Below the pieces are notes generated by a model. That model ran no database searches and was not told the DNA's origin. It was given only the letters and a program-made list of their open reading frames with translations. Below are positions 1 to 11,315 of a stretch of 64,000 bases of DNA, in pieces. Made by a program: the position numbers and the translations under genes. The DNA is from Rhizobium sp. R634 (GTDB taxonomy: Bacteria; Pseudomonadota; Alphaproteobacteria; Rhizobiales; Rhizobiaceae), in contig NZ_LOKW01000012.1 in assembly GCF_002211305.1 (NCBI RefSeq), positions 124,001 to 188,000 of the forward strand, given 5' to 3'. Each line of letters opens with the position of its first letter. Position 1 is the stretch's first letter.

Positions 1-30
1 GCTTCCGGCCGCACCGGCTCCGAAAAGCCA

Positions 31-390
31 TCAGGCGGGAGACGTTTCCCTCACATCGTCGAACAGGAAGTGCACGACGATGTAGTCGGTCTTGTAGTGG
101 CGGCCGCTCTCCGACACGGCGTCGACGCTGCCGCCGTCCTTCGGATGCCAGGCATGGTAATGAGGATTGGTGGTGATCAGCGTGATGGCCTTGCCGGCGA
201 AATTTTCGTCGCCCAACCGGAAGCGCATCTCGGCGAGCGGCCAGATTCGTTCGTAATCCTCCATGGTGATACGCGCCTTCAGCGCGTTGCGATGCAATGG
301 CGCCTCGCCGGCCTCGGCGGGCAATTCCAGCACCACCTCTTCGGCTCCGCTGATGATGGCGTTGAATTCTTCAGGCCACATGCGTCTCAT
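31..390 (-). CDS. Conserved hypothetical protein (119 aa)
   Basis: I do not recognise a named family. The protein is soluble, with no signal peptide or membrane segment. It is rich in acidic residues and aromatics (the stretch NPHYHAWHPKDGG around residues 75-87). The start is supported by GGGAGGAG about eight bases upstream of the ATG at 390. It is transcribed away from the methyltransferase at 556. The coding frame keeps rhizobial third-position GC bias, so I think it is a real gene. The overlapping plus-strand frame at 70-432 is its shadow. No function is proposed. Confidence 0.7.
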   Translation of the reverse strand: MRRMWPEEFNAIISGAEEVVLELPAEAGEAPLHRNALKARITMEDYERIWPLAEMRFRLGDENFAGKAITLITTNPHYHAWHPKDGGSVDAVSESGRHYKTDYIVVHFLFDDVRETSPA

Positions 391-555
391 GAAGTCGCTC
401 CTCCCGAGGCTCTTTCGTCAGTCCACAGATGAAACTTAGCGGTTTGCGCGAAAGAAGCAAATTCCCGTCATGCGGTTGTCATCAGCATCGGCTGCTCCTA
501 CTTTCCTCTCGAACTCCATCAGGGCCGCCAGCCGCCCGCAATCCCGAGATCAGAG

Positions 556-1161
556 ATGAAAACACGTGAAGAAAGGCAGGCGCTCCGGGCGAGCATGCCG
601 CGCACGCCGCTCAGCGCCCATCATATGGAAAACGCCCGGCTGCTGCCGGATCGCGGCGAACTGCTCTATCGGATCCCGAACGGCGGCATCGGCGTCGAGG
701 TGGGAGCTGCCTTCGGCGAATATACGGCTGAGATCCTGGAAAAGAATCGCCCGGCGCAGCTCTATCTCATCGATCCGTGGTCGATGGACCGCTACAGCTC
801 CGGCCTCGATTCGATCCACACGCAGTTCGCGGCCGAGATCGAGGCCGGCCGGCTGCGTCTGATGCAGGGAACATCGCTCGAAAAGCTTGCCGAATTCGAG
901 GACGATTTCCTCGACTGGGCCTATATCGATACCGACCATTCCTTCGAGCTCACCTGGCAGGAGCTTCTGCTCTGCGAAAAGAAGGTGAAGCGGACGGGGC
1001 GCATTGCCGGGCATGATTTCTGTACCGGCAATACGGTGAAGCCGATCGTCTATGGCGTCGTCGAAGCAGTCACCAAATTCTGCAAGGATTACGGCTGGCA
1101 ATTCGAGTTTCTGACGGTCGAATCACACGCGCATTTTTCCTATTGCCTGAAGCGGCTCTAA
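556..1161 (+). CDS. Class I SAM-dependent methyltransferase
   Basis: The motif GIGVEVGAAFGEYTAEIL (about residues 45-62) matches the glycine-rich SAM-binding loop of Rossmann-fold methyltransferases. It is followed by an acidic LYLIDPWSMD strand end that would contact the adenosine. The later segment WAYIDTDHSFE fits the Methyltransf_24 type, whose members often modify sugars or small molecules. The substrate cannot be told from sequence. Length (201 aa) is normal for the family and no membrane segment is present. It is monocistronic and converges with the cupin gene four bases downstream. The Shine-Dalgarno is weak; the ATG at 556 is chosen because the SAM domain needs the preceding helix. 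Confidence 0.75.
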   Translation: MKTREERQALRASMPRTPLSAHHMENARLLPDRGELLYRIPNGGIGVEVGAAFGEYTAEILEKNRPAQLYLIDPWSMDRYSSGLDSIHTQFAAEIEAGRLRLMQGTSLEKLAEFEDDFLDWAYIDTDHSFELTWQELLLCEKKVKRTGRIAGHDFCTGNTVKPIVYGVVEAVTKFCKDYGWQFEFLTVESHAHFSYCLKRL

Positions 1162-1165
1162 GAGC

Positions 1166-1567
1166 TCATCCCCTGCCGGCATATTGCTCGTCGCTGACCT
1201 GCTCCATCCAGTCGGCAACGCTGCCATCCAGCGCCTCCTGAATGGCGATGTGCGTCATCGCCGTATCAGGGCCGGCGCCGTGCCAGTGTTTTTCGCCCGG
1301 CGCGAACCAGATCGTGTCGCCGGCGCGAATCTCCTGGATTTCTCCGCCCCAGCTCTGGGCAAGGCCCCTGCCTGATGTGACGATCAGCGTCTGGCCGAGC
1401 GGATGGGTGTGCCAGGCGGTGCGGGCGCCGGGCTCAAAGGTGACGGATGTTGCCCTCACCCGGGCCGGCGCCGGCGCCTCCATCAGCGGATCCTGGCGAA
1501 CCGCGCCGGTGAAATAATCAGGCGACGGCTTGACAGAGGGGCGCGAGCCCATGGGTTTAATCTCCAT
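1166..1567 (-). CDS. Single-domain cupin protein
   Basis: A 133-residue conserved beta-barrel cupin. Motif 1 is visible as the segment from [14 protein letters not shown] to GRG (about residues 47-70), with the two metal-ligand histidines in HTH. Motif 2 appears as [11 protein letters not shown] (about residues 91-101). The [10 protein letters not shown] pattern is typical of the quercetinase or carboxymuconolactone-associated cupins of rhizobia. It probably binds one divalent metal; a catalytic role is uncertain. AAGGAAC precedes the ATG. It is divergent from the aldo/keto reductase at 1715, leaving a roughly 150-bp shared upstream region, so the two could be co-regulated in detoxification of aldehydes or phenolics (inference). 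Confidence 0.8.
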   Translation of the reverse strand: MEIKPMGSRPSVKPSPDYFTGAVRQDPLMEAPAPARVRATSVTFEPGARTAWHTHPLGQTLIVTSGRGLAQSWGGEIQEIRAGDTIWFAPGEKHWHGAGPDTAMTHIAIQEALDGSVADWMEQVSDEQYAGRG

Positions 1568-1714
1568 GACAGTTCCTTTTCATCCATTGCGGTTGAAGCA
1601 TCTGGACCCAACGATATTTCATCACCGCGGCCGATCAAGGCCGGATCGGCGATTGCCGCAGAGTCGCCTGCCTGATACGCCAAAGTCTTTCATGACCTAC
1701 GGAGGATTTTTTCC

Positions 1715-2701
1715 ATGAAACACCATGCTTTCGGCCGCATGCCGTTCACGGTCACCAATGTCGGCTTCGGCGCTTGGCAGATCGGCGGCTCCTGGGGCGA
1801 TATCAGCGAAGCGGACGGCCGCGCGGCCCTGAATGCCGCGCTCGATGCCGGCATGACCTTCATCGATACGGCTGACGTTTATGGCGACGGCCGCTCGGAA
1901 AAGATCATCGCCGATGTTTTGAAGACACGCGGCGGCGCGCGTCCGATGGTCGCCACCAAGGCGGGCCGCCGCCTCAATCCACATGTCGCAGAAGGCTATA
2001 GCAAGGCCAATCTCGAAGGCTTCATCGACCGCAGCCTCAAGAACCTTTCCGTCGAAAGCCTCGACCTCGTACAGCTTCACTGCCCGCCGCGCGAAGTGTT
2101 TTACCAGCCCGAGGTCTTCGCAGGCCTGGACGAATTGCAGAAGGCCGGAAAGATCAAGGGTTACGGCGTCAGCGTCGAAAAGGTCGAGGACGGGCTGAAG
2201 GCGATCGAATATCCGGGCGTGGTCAGCATCCAGATCATCTACAACATCTTCCGCCAGCGCCCTGACCACCTGTTCTTCGCCGAGGCGCGCCGCAGGAACG
2301 TCGCGATCATTGCCCGCGTGCCGCTCGCAAGCGGCCTTCTCTCCGGCAAGATTACCCGAGATACACACTTTGCCAGCGACGACCACCGCAACTTCAACCG
2401 CCATGGCGAAGCCTTCGACGTCGGCGAGACCTTCGCGGGCGTACCCTTCGAGGTCGGCCTGCAGGCGGTCGAGGAAGTGCGCAAGCTGGTGCCCGCCGGC
2501 GCCACCATGGCCGCCTTCGCGCTGCGCTGGATCCTGATGGCCGAAGCCGTCACCGTCGTCATCCCCGGCGCCCGCAACGCCGAGCAGGCCAAGGCCAATG
2601 CGGCCGCTGCCGACCTCGCGCCGCTCGCAGCCGATGTCATGGCGGCAACGCGGGAGATCTACGCACGGCTGATCGCACCGCATGTGCATCAGCGCTGGTA
2701 G
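1715..2701 (+). CDS. Aldo/keto reductase
   Basis: A 328-aa NADPH-dependent (beta/alpha)8-barrel oxidoreductase. Visible landmarks are FGAWQIGGSWG near the N-terminus, FIDTADVYGDGRSE (about residues 49-62, containing the catalytic Asp and Tyr), and ATKAGRRL, where the usual catalytic Lys lies. LVQLHCPP stands in place of the usual LLQLHWPD, and VVIPGARNAEQAKANAAA near the C-terminus is the NADPH phosphate-binding segment. AGGAGG is about nine bases upstream of the ATG (CTACGGAGGATTTTTTCC region). The natural substrate is unknown. Related rhizobial proteins are annotated as general aldehyde reductases or L-glyceraldehyde reductases. Confidence 0.9.
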   Translation: MKHHAFGRMPFTVTNVGFGAWQIGGSWGDISEADGRAALNAALDAGMTFIDTADVYGDGRSEKIIADVLKTRGGARPMVATKAGRRLNPHVAEGYSKANLEGFIDRSLKNLSVESLDLVQLHCPPREVFYQPEVFAGLDELQKAGKIKGYGVSVEKVEDGLKAIEYPGVVSIQIIYNIFRQRPDHLFFAEARRRNVAIIARVPLASGLLSGKITRDTHFASDDHRNFNRHGEAFDVGETFAGVPFEVGLQAVEEVRKLVPAGATMAAFALRWILMAEAVTVVIPGARNAEQAKANAAAADLAPLAADVMAATREIYARLIAPHVHQRW

Positions 2702-2741
2702 GCTGGAGCTACTTCTTTGTGAGGGCTGCGGCAGCGTGAGA

Positions 2742-2881
2742 CCCCCTCATCCGGCTGCCGGCACCTTCTCCCCGTAAACGGGGCGAAGGGACCAAGCCGC
2801 GACCTCTCCATTCCCGCTCATGTCTCACAGGGCACGTCCCCTCTCCCCGTTTTTACGGAGAGAGGGCTAGGGTGAGGGGCA
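2742..2881. repeat. RIME-like intergenic palindromic repeat
   Basis: The gap between two genes is filled by an imperfect palindrome. It opens with CCCCTCATCCGGCTGCCGGC and closes with CTAGGGTGAGGGGC, so the outer ends are complementary. Inner hairpins form around CTTCTCCCCGT...ACGGGGCGAAGG and CTCTCCCCGT...ACGGAGAGAG. The CCCTCATCCG...CTTCTCCCCG wording is characteristic of the Rhizobium-specific intergenic mosaic (RIME) elements that recur across Rhizobiaceae genomes. It may act as a transcription stop between the convergent genes at 1715 and 2886. It encodes nothing. Confidence 0.75.
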
Positions 2882-2885
2882 GCTT

Positions 2886-5084
2886 TCAGTTCGTCGCGGT
2901 CAAATCAACAGGGAAGAACAGCGTCTCGCCGGAGGAGTCGCTGACGCCGTCATTGTCGGTGACCGCGTAGGGCTTGCCCGATGCGTCGAAGGTGAAGCCT
3001 TCGAGCTTGTCGAGGACATAGCCGTTGGTCGCGGTCTTGAGTTCGCCGAGGAAGTCGTGGGCTTCGGTCTTCTTGACGACCGGCAGTTCGCCGCCGAGCT
3101 TGGCGGGCTTCAGCTCCGAAATCGCGACCTTGTAGAGCTTCTTCAGCTTGGCCGCGTCGCCGACGAGATTGTCGCGCTCGATGATGTAGACGCTATCGCC
3201 GTGGGCAGAAATCTCGGAGAGGCCGACCCAACCGCTTTCCGTCTTGTCGAGCTGATAGCGCACCGCGCCCCATTCCTTCTTCTTCGGATTGTAGGAGACG
3301 AGCTTGACGAAGCCCTTCTCGTCGTCGCCCCACTCGCGCTGAACGGCCATCCACAGCGTGGTATCGTCGCCGGTACCGATAATGGTCACGCCTTCGAAGC
3401 CAAAACGGATTTCGTTGGCGGCAAGCTCTTTCGGCAGGGCAATCTCGGCCTTGATGTCGCCCTTGGCATTGACATTGTAGAGGGCGTGCGGGACGAGACG
3501 TTCGCTGTAGCCCTCCGAGGCGAGCCAGAAGGAGCCGTCGGCGGCAGCGGCGATGCCTTCGATGTCGAGCTTCTGGGCCGGAGCACCATCACGCTTGACG
3601 ACCAGCGCGTCGGTGATGACGGCCGGCTTCTTGCTCGCGTCAATCGTGTAGATCGTTGGCTGCGAGCCGAGAACGCTGTCGCTGACGGCATAAAGCATGC
3701 CCGGCTTGCCCGGAACGGCGGCAAGGCCAGAAAGGGCGGCGAAGCCGATCGGGTTGCCGTCCTTTTCGGCCGAGACGATCTGCGGATAGGCCTTTTCGCC
3801 TTCCGAACGCTCATAGATCATCACATGCGAGCGCGCGCCGCCATCCTTTCCGAGGTCGACTTCGTTGGCGGTGGCAAAGAGATTGCGCTGGGGAATGGCG
3901 ACCGCGCCTTCCGGCGAGATGCCGGACGGCAGCAGCTGAATGAGCTCGGGATCGGCCCCGGTGTCCTTGAAGACGCCGACGATCGAGGCGCGCTCGGCAA
4001 GCAGGAAGAAATATTGCTCGTCGCCGAACTTTGCGGCTTCCAGGCCTTCCGGCTCCACGCCCTTTGATCCCGAACGGCTTTCCGGATAGTGGCCGATATG
4101 GGCGACGGCGCGTTCGAAGGAGGCGCCCGATTCGTAAAGAACCTTGCCCGTCTTGTCGAAGATGGTGAAGCCGCGCGACCCACCCTGGTAATCGCCTTCA
4201 TTGGCCACGACGAGGCGGCTGTCGTCCAGCCACTTCACGGCGTCCGGCTCGCGCAGCACGCCCTTCGATTCGCCCGAGAATTTCAGGGCGCCGTCGCGCT
4301 TGGTGTCGATGCCGGAGAGATCGACGCTGCCGGCGGTAAAGTGCGTCTTCACCTGAGCGGTATTGGCGTCGATGATGACGATCTCGTTGTTTTCCTGCAG
4401 CGTCAGGGCAATTTCATTCAGGCCGTTGAAGGCGACAAACTCGGGTTCCGGATCTTCCGGGGCAACGCCGGCAAGCCCGGTCAGCGCCACATGCCTGATG
4501 GTGCCGCAATCGACGGTGCCGTTCTTGACCTGGAAGACGACGAGATCGCCTGCCGGCATCTGCGGGATCTTGCCGTCATTGACGTCTTCATCGCGCTCGT
4601 TCTCGATCGCGATGGCGCCGAGCGTCTTGTTCTTGTTGAGGGCGATCGAATCCGGCTGGCCGCCGAGATCGCAGCTGTTCTCGATCTTCTTCATAGCCAC
4701 GTCGACGATCGCCAGACGGCCCGAAGGCTTGGCCTTGCTGTCGGAGGTGTTGACGGCAACGAGCGCCTTGCCGGCGCTCGACGTGACCGACGTCGGCTCG
4801 CCGTCCATCATCAGAGCGCCGCCTGATTTCGGAGCCTTGGCGTCGGTGATGTCGATGAAGCCGATCGCGCCGAGCGGGCTGTCGCTGTAGATCAGCGTGT
4901 TGCCATCGTCGGTCGCGGTGATGATTTCGGCGGAGGTCGGCGAAAGCTTGTCCTTGTCGTCAGGCAGGTTCTGGGCGACCGGGAAGGAGGCGATGCGGTT
5001 GAAAACCGGCTCGGCGGCGGCCGGAAAGGCAACGGATGCGAGAAGCACGGCAGCAAGCGCTGCCTGGCACGATGAAATCGTCAT
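2886..5084 (-). CDS. Secreted esterase-like activity of phytase family protein
   Basis: A 732-aa exported protein. The preferred start is the ATG at 5084, because GGGGGA lies just upstream and it places a clean Sec signal peptide at the N-terminus (MTISSCQAALAAVLLASVAF, cleavage after PAAA). The N-terminal half reads as a beta-propeller (repeats such as GNTLIYSDSPLGAIGFIDI and LAIVDVAMKKIE). The C-terminal half, from about residue 430, matches the phytase-like esterase domain (PF13449), including KLDIEGIAAAADGSFWLASEGYS and FGFEGVTIIG. It is presumably periplasmic. Phosphate-ester hydrolysis is the family expectation, but activity is poorly proven. It is probably monocistronic, lying 81 bases upstream of the ribN stop on the same strand. 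Confidence 0.8.
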   Translation of the reverse strand: MTISSCQAALAAVLLASVAFPAAAEPVFNRIASFPVAQNLPDDKDKLSPTSAEIITATDDGNTLIYSDSPLGAIGFIDITDAKAPKSGGALMMDGEPTSVTSSAGKALVAVNTSDSKAKPSGRLAIVDVAMKKIENSCDLGGQPDSIALNKNKTLGAIAIENERDEDVNDGKIPQMPAGDLVVFQVKNGTVDCGTIRHVALTGLAGVAPEDPEPEFVAFNGLNEIALTLQENNEIVIIDANTAQVKTHFTAGSVDLSGIDTKRDGALKFSGESKGVLREPDAVKWLDDSRLVVANEGDYQGGSRGFTIFDKTGKVLYESGASFERAVAHIGHYPESRSGSKGVEPEGLEAAKFGDEQYFFLLAERASIVGVFKDTGADPELIQLLPSGISPEGAVAIPQRNLFATANEVDLGKDGGARSHVMIYERSEGEKAYPQIVSAEKDGNPIGFAALSGLAAVPGKPGMLYAVSDSVLGSQPTIYTIDASKKPAVITDALVVKRDGAPAQKLDIEGIAAAADGSFWLASEGYSERLVPHALYNVNAKGDIKAEIALPKELAANEIRFGFEGVTIIGTGDDTTLWMAVQREWGDDEKGFVKLVSYNPKKKEWGAVRYQLDKTESGWVGLSEISAHGDSVYIIERDNLVGDAAKLKKLYKVAISELKPAKLGGELPVVKKTEAHDFLGELKTATNGYVLDKLEGFTFDASGKPYAVTDNDGVSDSSGETLFFPVDLTATN

Positions 5085-5165
5085 GAAATCCCCCATGTGT
5101 CGAATAGTCGAAACATGGGTTTTCTGCGGGACTGCCATGACAGAGACATGACAGTCCGCGACATT

Positions 5166-6071
5166 TCACAAGGAGGCCGCTTGCCTTTCCCGCCGCATCT
5201 CGCTTCGCATGATGAAGAGCGATGCGGAAAGGATGAGCGCAGCGCCCAGCCAAAGATAGCCGGCCGGCGCATAGCCGAAGAACAGCCAGCCGGCGAGCAC
5301 GTTCAGTGGCAGCTTCAGGTCGTCGAACGGCTGCACATAGGCAGCATCGGCGCTGGCATAGGCAAGGGTCAGCAGATATTGCGCCACGACCGTCAGGAGG
5401 CCCGCCAGGAGGAAGAGCGCAAGTGTCATGCCCGTCGGCACCGCAAAGTCCGCGGCAAGCGCCAGGCCGCCGTTGATCGGTGTCAGCAGCACCAGCAGCC
5501 AGACGGTGATCGTCTCCGGCTTCTCGATGCCGGTCAGGCTCTTGGTGATGAGAGACGAGGCACCCCAGAGCAGTGCCGAGAGAATAGGCAGCAGTGCCGC
5601 CCAGGTGAAGTTGTCCGACCATGGTTGAAGGATGATCATCGCGCCGGCAAAGCCCACACCCGTCGCCGCCCAGCGGGCTGCGCCGACGCGCTCGCTAAGG
5701 AACAGGCGGGCGCCGAGGATGATGAAGAAAGGCGAGGTCATGACGAGCGCGATCGCCTGCCAGATCGGCACCGAGGCGAGACCCAAAATCCAGGCCTCGA
5801 CGCCGAGCGCGGCAAAGATAACGCGTATGACATGCCGCCATGGATAGTCCGTTCGCATGGCCGAGAGACCGACCTTGCGCAGGAAGGGCAAAGAGAAAAG
5901 GAAGGCGAAGGCATATTGCCAGAAGGCTGCGGAGGCTGGCGGAAAGGCGAGCTTCACGGTCAGCCATTGAGTGACGACATTGAGGAGCGAGAAGGCCACG
6001 CCTCCAAGCACCATGAATGCTGCGCCGGCAAAGGCGCGGGAACGCGGGATTGCAAGGGAATTCTGATTCAT
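5166..6071 (-). CDS. ribN: RibN-type riboflavin transporter (EamA/DMT family)
   Basis: A 301-aa inner-membrane protein with about ten hydrophobic helices in two EamA repeats (for example AFMVLGGVAFSLLNVV and AALGVEAWILGLASVPIWQA). The start at 6071 (MNQNSLAIP) is chosen because GGAAGAC is directly upstream. Drug/metabolite-transporter genes are many, but this one is preceded by an FMN riboswitch, the arrangement described for the riboflavin importer RibN of R. leguminosarum and other alphaproteobacteria. The assignment therefore rests on context plus family. It should take up riboflavin when FMN is low. The sequence alone could not separate it from other EamA exporters. Confidence 0.85.
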   Translation of the reverse strand: MNQNSLAIPRSRAFAGAAFMVLGGVAFSLLNVVTQWLTVKLAFPPASAAFWQYAFAFLFSLPFLRKVGLSAMRTDYPWRHVIRVIFAALGVEAWILGLASVPIWQAIALVMTSPFFIILGARLFLSERVGAARWAATGVGFAGAMIILQPWSDNFTWAALLPILSALLWGASSLITKSLTGIEKPETITVWLLVLLTPINGGLALAADFAVPTGMTLALFLLAGLLTVVAQYLLTLAYASADAAYVQPFDDLKLPLNVLAGWLFFGYAPAGYLWLGAALILSASLFIMRSEMRRERQAASL

Positions 6072-6164
6072 GTCTTCCATCCAAAATAGGAACCAAACAT
6101 AAATCAGGACGCATGAGGCGATGGCACGCAGGCCGGCAGTCCCCTGCCCGCACGCGGCCATGCT

Positions 6165-6310
6165 CATTCTCTTTCATCCGGACTGTGACCGTCGGCTCCG
6201 GAATCGCACCGGATCTGCTGACCCCTCCCCGGCCAAGGCTTTGGAAGGCGCTCGCGGGCTCAGGCCGCAGCCCTTACCGCCGGTGGGGACTTTCACCCCG
6301 CCCTGAGAAC
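6165..6310 (-). promoter_or_regulatory. FMN riboswitch (RFN element) upstream of ribN
   Basis: On the minus strand the RFN core is almost consensus. It has AGGGCGGGGTGAAAGTCCCC, then ACCGGCGGTAA, an AGCCCGCGAGCGC segment, GGTCAGCAGATCCGGTG, ATTCCGGAGCCGACGGT and CACAGTCCGGATGAAAGAGA. All six helices of the FMN aptamer can be drawn. The element ends about 94 bases before the ribN start. The expression platform is not obvious: no U-tract terminator is visible between 6072 and 6164, which suggests control of translation or a Rho-dependent mechanism. FMN binding should switch ribN off. Confidence 0.95.
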
Positions 6311-6357
6311 AGCATTGTTGGTAGAACAAAGCGCTGCATGCGGCAAGCGGCAAAACA

Positions 6358-6387
6358 AAAGGGGTTCGGCAATGCCGAACCCCTCGA
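6358..6387 (-). terminator. Intrinsic terminator of hupB
   Basis: On the minus strand GAGGGGTTCGGC ATT GCCGAACCCC forms a near-perfect GC-rich stem with a short loop. It is followed by TTTTGTTTTG. It lies about 45 bases after the hupB stop and separates hupB from the ribN riboswitch. Confidence 0.85.
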
Positions 6388-6431
6388 AATCCTGCTCAGC
6401 CGTTCTCGTTTACGGCCGGCGGACGATCAAA

Positions 6432-6707
6432 TCAGCCGTTGACGGCGTCCTTCAGGCCCTTGCCGGGCGTGAACTTCGGCACGTTGCGGGCCGGAATGTC
6501 GACTTCAGCGCCGGTCGACGGATTGCGGCCCTTCGTTGCAGCGCGATGAGAAACGGTGAAGCTGCCGAAACCAGCGAGGCGGATATCGCCCTTGTTCTTG
6601 AGTTCGGCCTGGACAACGTCGAAAACCGCGTCAACAGCGGAAGCCGCGTCAGACTTCGTCAGTCCTGCCTTTTCGGCCACTGCGGACACGAGTTCATTCT
6701 TGTTCAT
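6432..6707 (-). CDS. hupB: HU family DNA-binding protein
   Basis: A 91-aa histone-like protein that bends and compacts DNA. It shows the complete HU fold: helices in MNKNELVSAVAEKAGLTKSDA, then GDIRLAGFGSFTV, and the DNA-gripping arm signature GRNPSTGAEVDIPA with the conserved proline at the arm tip. The length is typical. AAGGGGTGG is positioned upstream of the ATG. Location directly downstream of lon, as in many proteobacteria, supports the hupB name. It has its own promoter region (6708-6840) and terminator, and is separated from lon by another terminator, so it is transcribed alone. Confidence 0.95.
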   Translation of the reverse strand: MNKNELVSAVAEKAGLTKSDAASAVDAVFDVVQAELKNKGDIRLAGFGSFTVSHRAATKGRNPSTGAEVDIPARNVPKFTPGKGLKDAVNG

Positions 6708-6839
6708 GTTTCCACCCCTTTCTAAATGGTATGAAACGACTCAAATGTAAGCTAGGCGCAGAATAGGTTTCATCAGGCCCGCCGGAAACCCAAAAGCCCT
6801 GCAAATCAAGGAAAAGCAAGCGTCTCCATGACGTTTTCA

Positions 6840-6873
6840 CAAAAAAGGCTGGCGTTTCCGCCAGCCTTTTCTC
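6840..6873 (-). terminator. Intrinsic terminator of lon
   Basis: On the minus strand AAAAGGCTGGCG GAAA CGCCAGCCTTTTTT is a perfect 8-bp GC stem with a GAAA loop and a U tract. It lies about 40 bases after the lon stop and upstream of the hupB promoter region. Confidence 0.9.
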
Positions 6874-6913
6874 GTCTTTTGCGCGAATTGGGCACAAATG
6901 TGGCAAATGCCAC

Positions 6914-9331
<2,418 letters not shown>

Positions 9332-9683
9332 TTTATGTCCTTTCCATCGTCCCGTTGCCGGGCTCTCTGCACGGCCGCTTGGGACCGGCCGGCACTCTCA
9401 CTTGGCACTACAAGTGGAGGTTCTGACTACGCTTTTCAAGCCACGCTAACGCCCGCGTTCCCCGGATGTGACAGCTTTATTACAACGGAACGCCAACACT
9501 ATGAAACGCGTGGCTGGACCGGCGCTTACCACTTCCGACCCGGCTAAAATACAAACGCCAGCAATGGCTCACGGAATCGCTGCATCTTTGCCAAGCACCG
9601 CCCCTTGCGCAACATCGGCAAAGGCAATTCCGGTTCCCACCGGTAAAATACTAACAGTGCCTCGCATGGTTTTTCAAATAGAA
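9332..9683 (-). other. lon upstream region, no gene
   Basis: This gap between the clpX terminator and lon holds no credible coding frame; the small frames on the plus strand lack coding character and a Shine-Dalgarno. It contains the lon ribosome binding site and a possible heat-shock promoter (9411-9440). The portion at 9540-9680 is less GC-rich than its surroundings and shows no further motif that I can name. Confidence 0.6.
9411..9440 (-). promoter_or_regulatory. Candidate RpoH (sigma-32) promoter of lon
   Basis: Minus-strand CTTGAA, an 18-base spacer, then CACTTG, about 80 bases before the lon start. CTTGAA is the heat-shock -35 element of alphaproteobacteria; the -10 part is a poor match. 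The same -35 and the same spacer length occur before clpP (12008-12037), which raises my confidence a little. Confidence 0.4.
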
Positions 9684-9708
9684 AGGGGCCTGCCTAAGGC
9701 AAGCCCCT
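9684..9708 (-). terminator. Intrinsic terminator of clpX
   Basis: On the minus strand GGGGCTTGCC TTA GGCAGGCCCC followed by TTTCTATTT forms a 10-bp stem with one G-U pair and a tight loop. It lies about 30 bases past the clpX stop. Confidence 0.85.
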
Positions 9709-9735
9709 CAAAATAATGGTGCGAAAACCACAAGA

Positions 9736-11013
9736 CTACGCGGATGCGTTGGCTTTTTCTTCCTGACGATCGGCATAGATGTAGAGCGGACGGGCCGAAC
9801 CGCGCACGACTTCCTCCGAAATGACGACCTCGCGCACGCCTTCCAGCGTCGGCAGTTCGAACATCGTATCGAGCAGGATCTTCTCCATGATCGAACGAAG
9901 GCCACGGGCGCCGGTCTTGCGCACGATCGCCTTGCGGGCGATCTCGCGAAGCGCGTCCTCGTGGAAAGTCAGTTCCACGTCTTCCATCTCGAACAGGCGC
10001 TGATACTGCTTGATCAGCGCGTTCTTCGGCTCGGACAGGATCTGGATCAGCGCATCCTCATCGAGGTCCTCGAGCGTCGCCAGAACCGGCAGACGGCCGA
10101 TGAATTCGGGGATGAGGCCGAACTTGACCAAGTCTTCCGGCTCCAGTTCGCGCAGCACTTCGCCGACGCGGCGGTCGTCCTGGGCCTTGACGGTGGCGCC
10201 GAAGCCGATCGAGGTCTTCTCGCCGCGGGCGGAGATGATCTTGTCGAGGCCGGCGAAAGCGCCGCCGCAGATGAACAGGATGTTCGTCGTGTCGACCTGC
10301 AGGAATTCCTGCTGCGGATGCTTGCGGCCGCCTTGCGGCGGAACGGAAGCGACCGTGCCTTCCATGATCTTCAACAGCGCCTGCTGCACGCCCTCGCCCG
10401 AGACATCGCGGGTGATCGACGGATTGTCGGACTTGCGCGAGATCTTGTCGACTTCGTCGATGTAGACGATGCCGCGCTGCGCACGCTCGACATTGTAGTC
10501 GGCTGCCTGCAGGAGCTTCAGGATGATGTTTTCCACATCCTCGCCGACATAACCGGCTTCCGTCAATGTCGTCGCATCGGCCATGGTGAAGGGAACGTCG
10601 ATGATGCGGGCCAGCGTCTGGGCGAGATAGGTCTTGCCGCAGCCGGTCGGGCCGACGAGCATGATGTTCGATTTGGCCAACTCGACTTCGCCGTTCTTGG
10701 AGGCGTGCGCGAGGCGCTTGTAGTGATTGTGAACGGCGACCGACAGGATCTTCTTCGCCTGCCGCTGGCCGATGACGTATTCGTCGAGGACCTTGATGAT
10801 GTCCTGGGGCGTCGGAACACCGTCGCGGGACTTGACCATCGAGGACTTGTTCTCCTCGCGGATGATGTCCATGCACAATTCGACGCATTCATCGCAGATG
10901 AAGACGGTCGGTCCGGCAATCAGTTTCCGGACTTCGTGCTGGCTCTTTCCGCAGAACGAACAATAGAGGGTGTTCTTGCTGTCGCCGCCGTTGCTGCCGC
11001 TGACCTTGCTCAT
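9736..11013 (-). CDS. clpX: ATP-dependent Clp protease ATP-binding subunit ClpX
   Basis: A 425-aa AAA+ unfoldase that feeds substrates to ClpP. The N-terminal zinc-binding domain has Cys18, Cys21, Cys40 and Cys43 (YCSFCGK ... FICDECVEL). The AAA+ core has Walker A GPTGCGKT and Walker [11 protein letters not shown]. The IGFGATV loop that docks on ClpP is present, as is the sensor segment [10 protein letters not shown]. Length is standard. The gene follows clpP on the same strand after a 302-bp gap, so it probably has a promoter of its own besides read-through. Confidence 0.98.
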
Positions 11014-11315
11014 ATCACTTTCCTTCCAGCACGCCGCATTTCAAGGCGAAATCGCGGTCCACTCTATCAGCTCCTGGCGGCGCTCCGTTGCCGGAGCCTT
11101 TGCCGAGAAGGGCTTCAGGGGGTACGAACCGGTCCCAGTCAATCATGTGCGGGTCCCGGCGGCAACGAATTCCCCTTCGAATGCCAAATGCTATGTCATA
11201 AAAATTCAACATAGCATTAATAGTTACTATTAGCGTCTTCGTCGCCTGATGAAAGCCTTGTTCGATCACAAATGAGATAGAACTGTGGCGGCAAAAACAC
11301 CATCCCAATTAATTA
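11014..11315 (-). other. clpP-clpX intergenic region
   Basis: A 302-bp gap with a marked AT-rich pocket at about 11190-11310, which is unusual for this GC-rich neighbourhood and suits a promoter for clpX. A 97-codon open frame covers it on the minus strand, but it has poor codon bias and I do not believe it is a gene. No clear heat-shock -35 element was found. Confidence 0.5.

Noticed and set aside
4089..4826. Long plus-strand frames inside the phytase-like gene (3057-4067 and 4089-4826)
   Set aside because: Antisense shadows caused by high GC third positions; no start signals and no family resemblance.
11015..11308. 97-codon open frame between clpP and clpX
   Set aside because: AT-rich sequence, no Shine-Dalgarno, no coding bias and no protein-like pattern. 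It fits a promoter region better.
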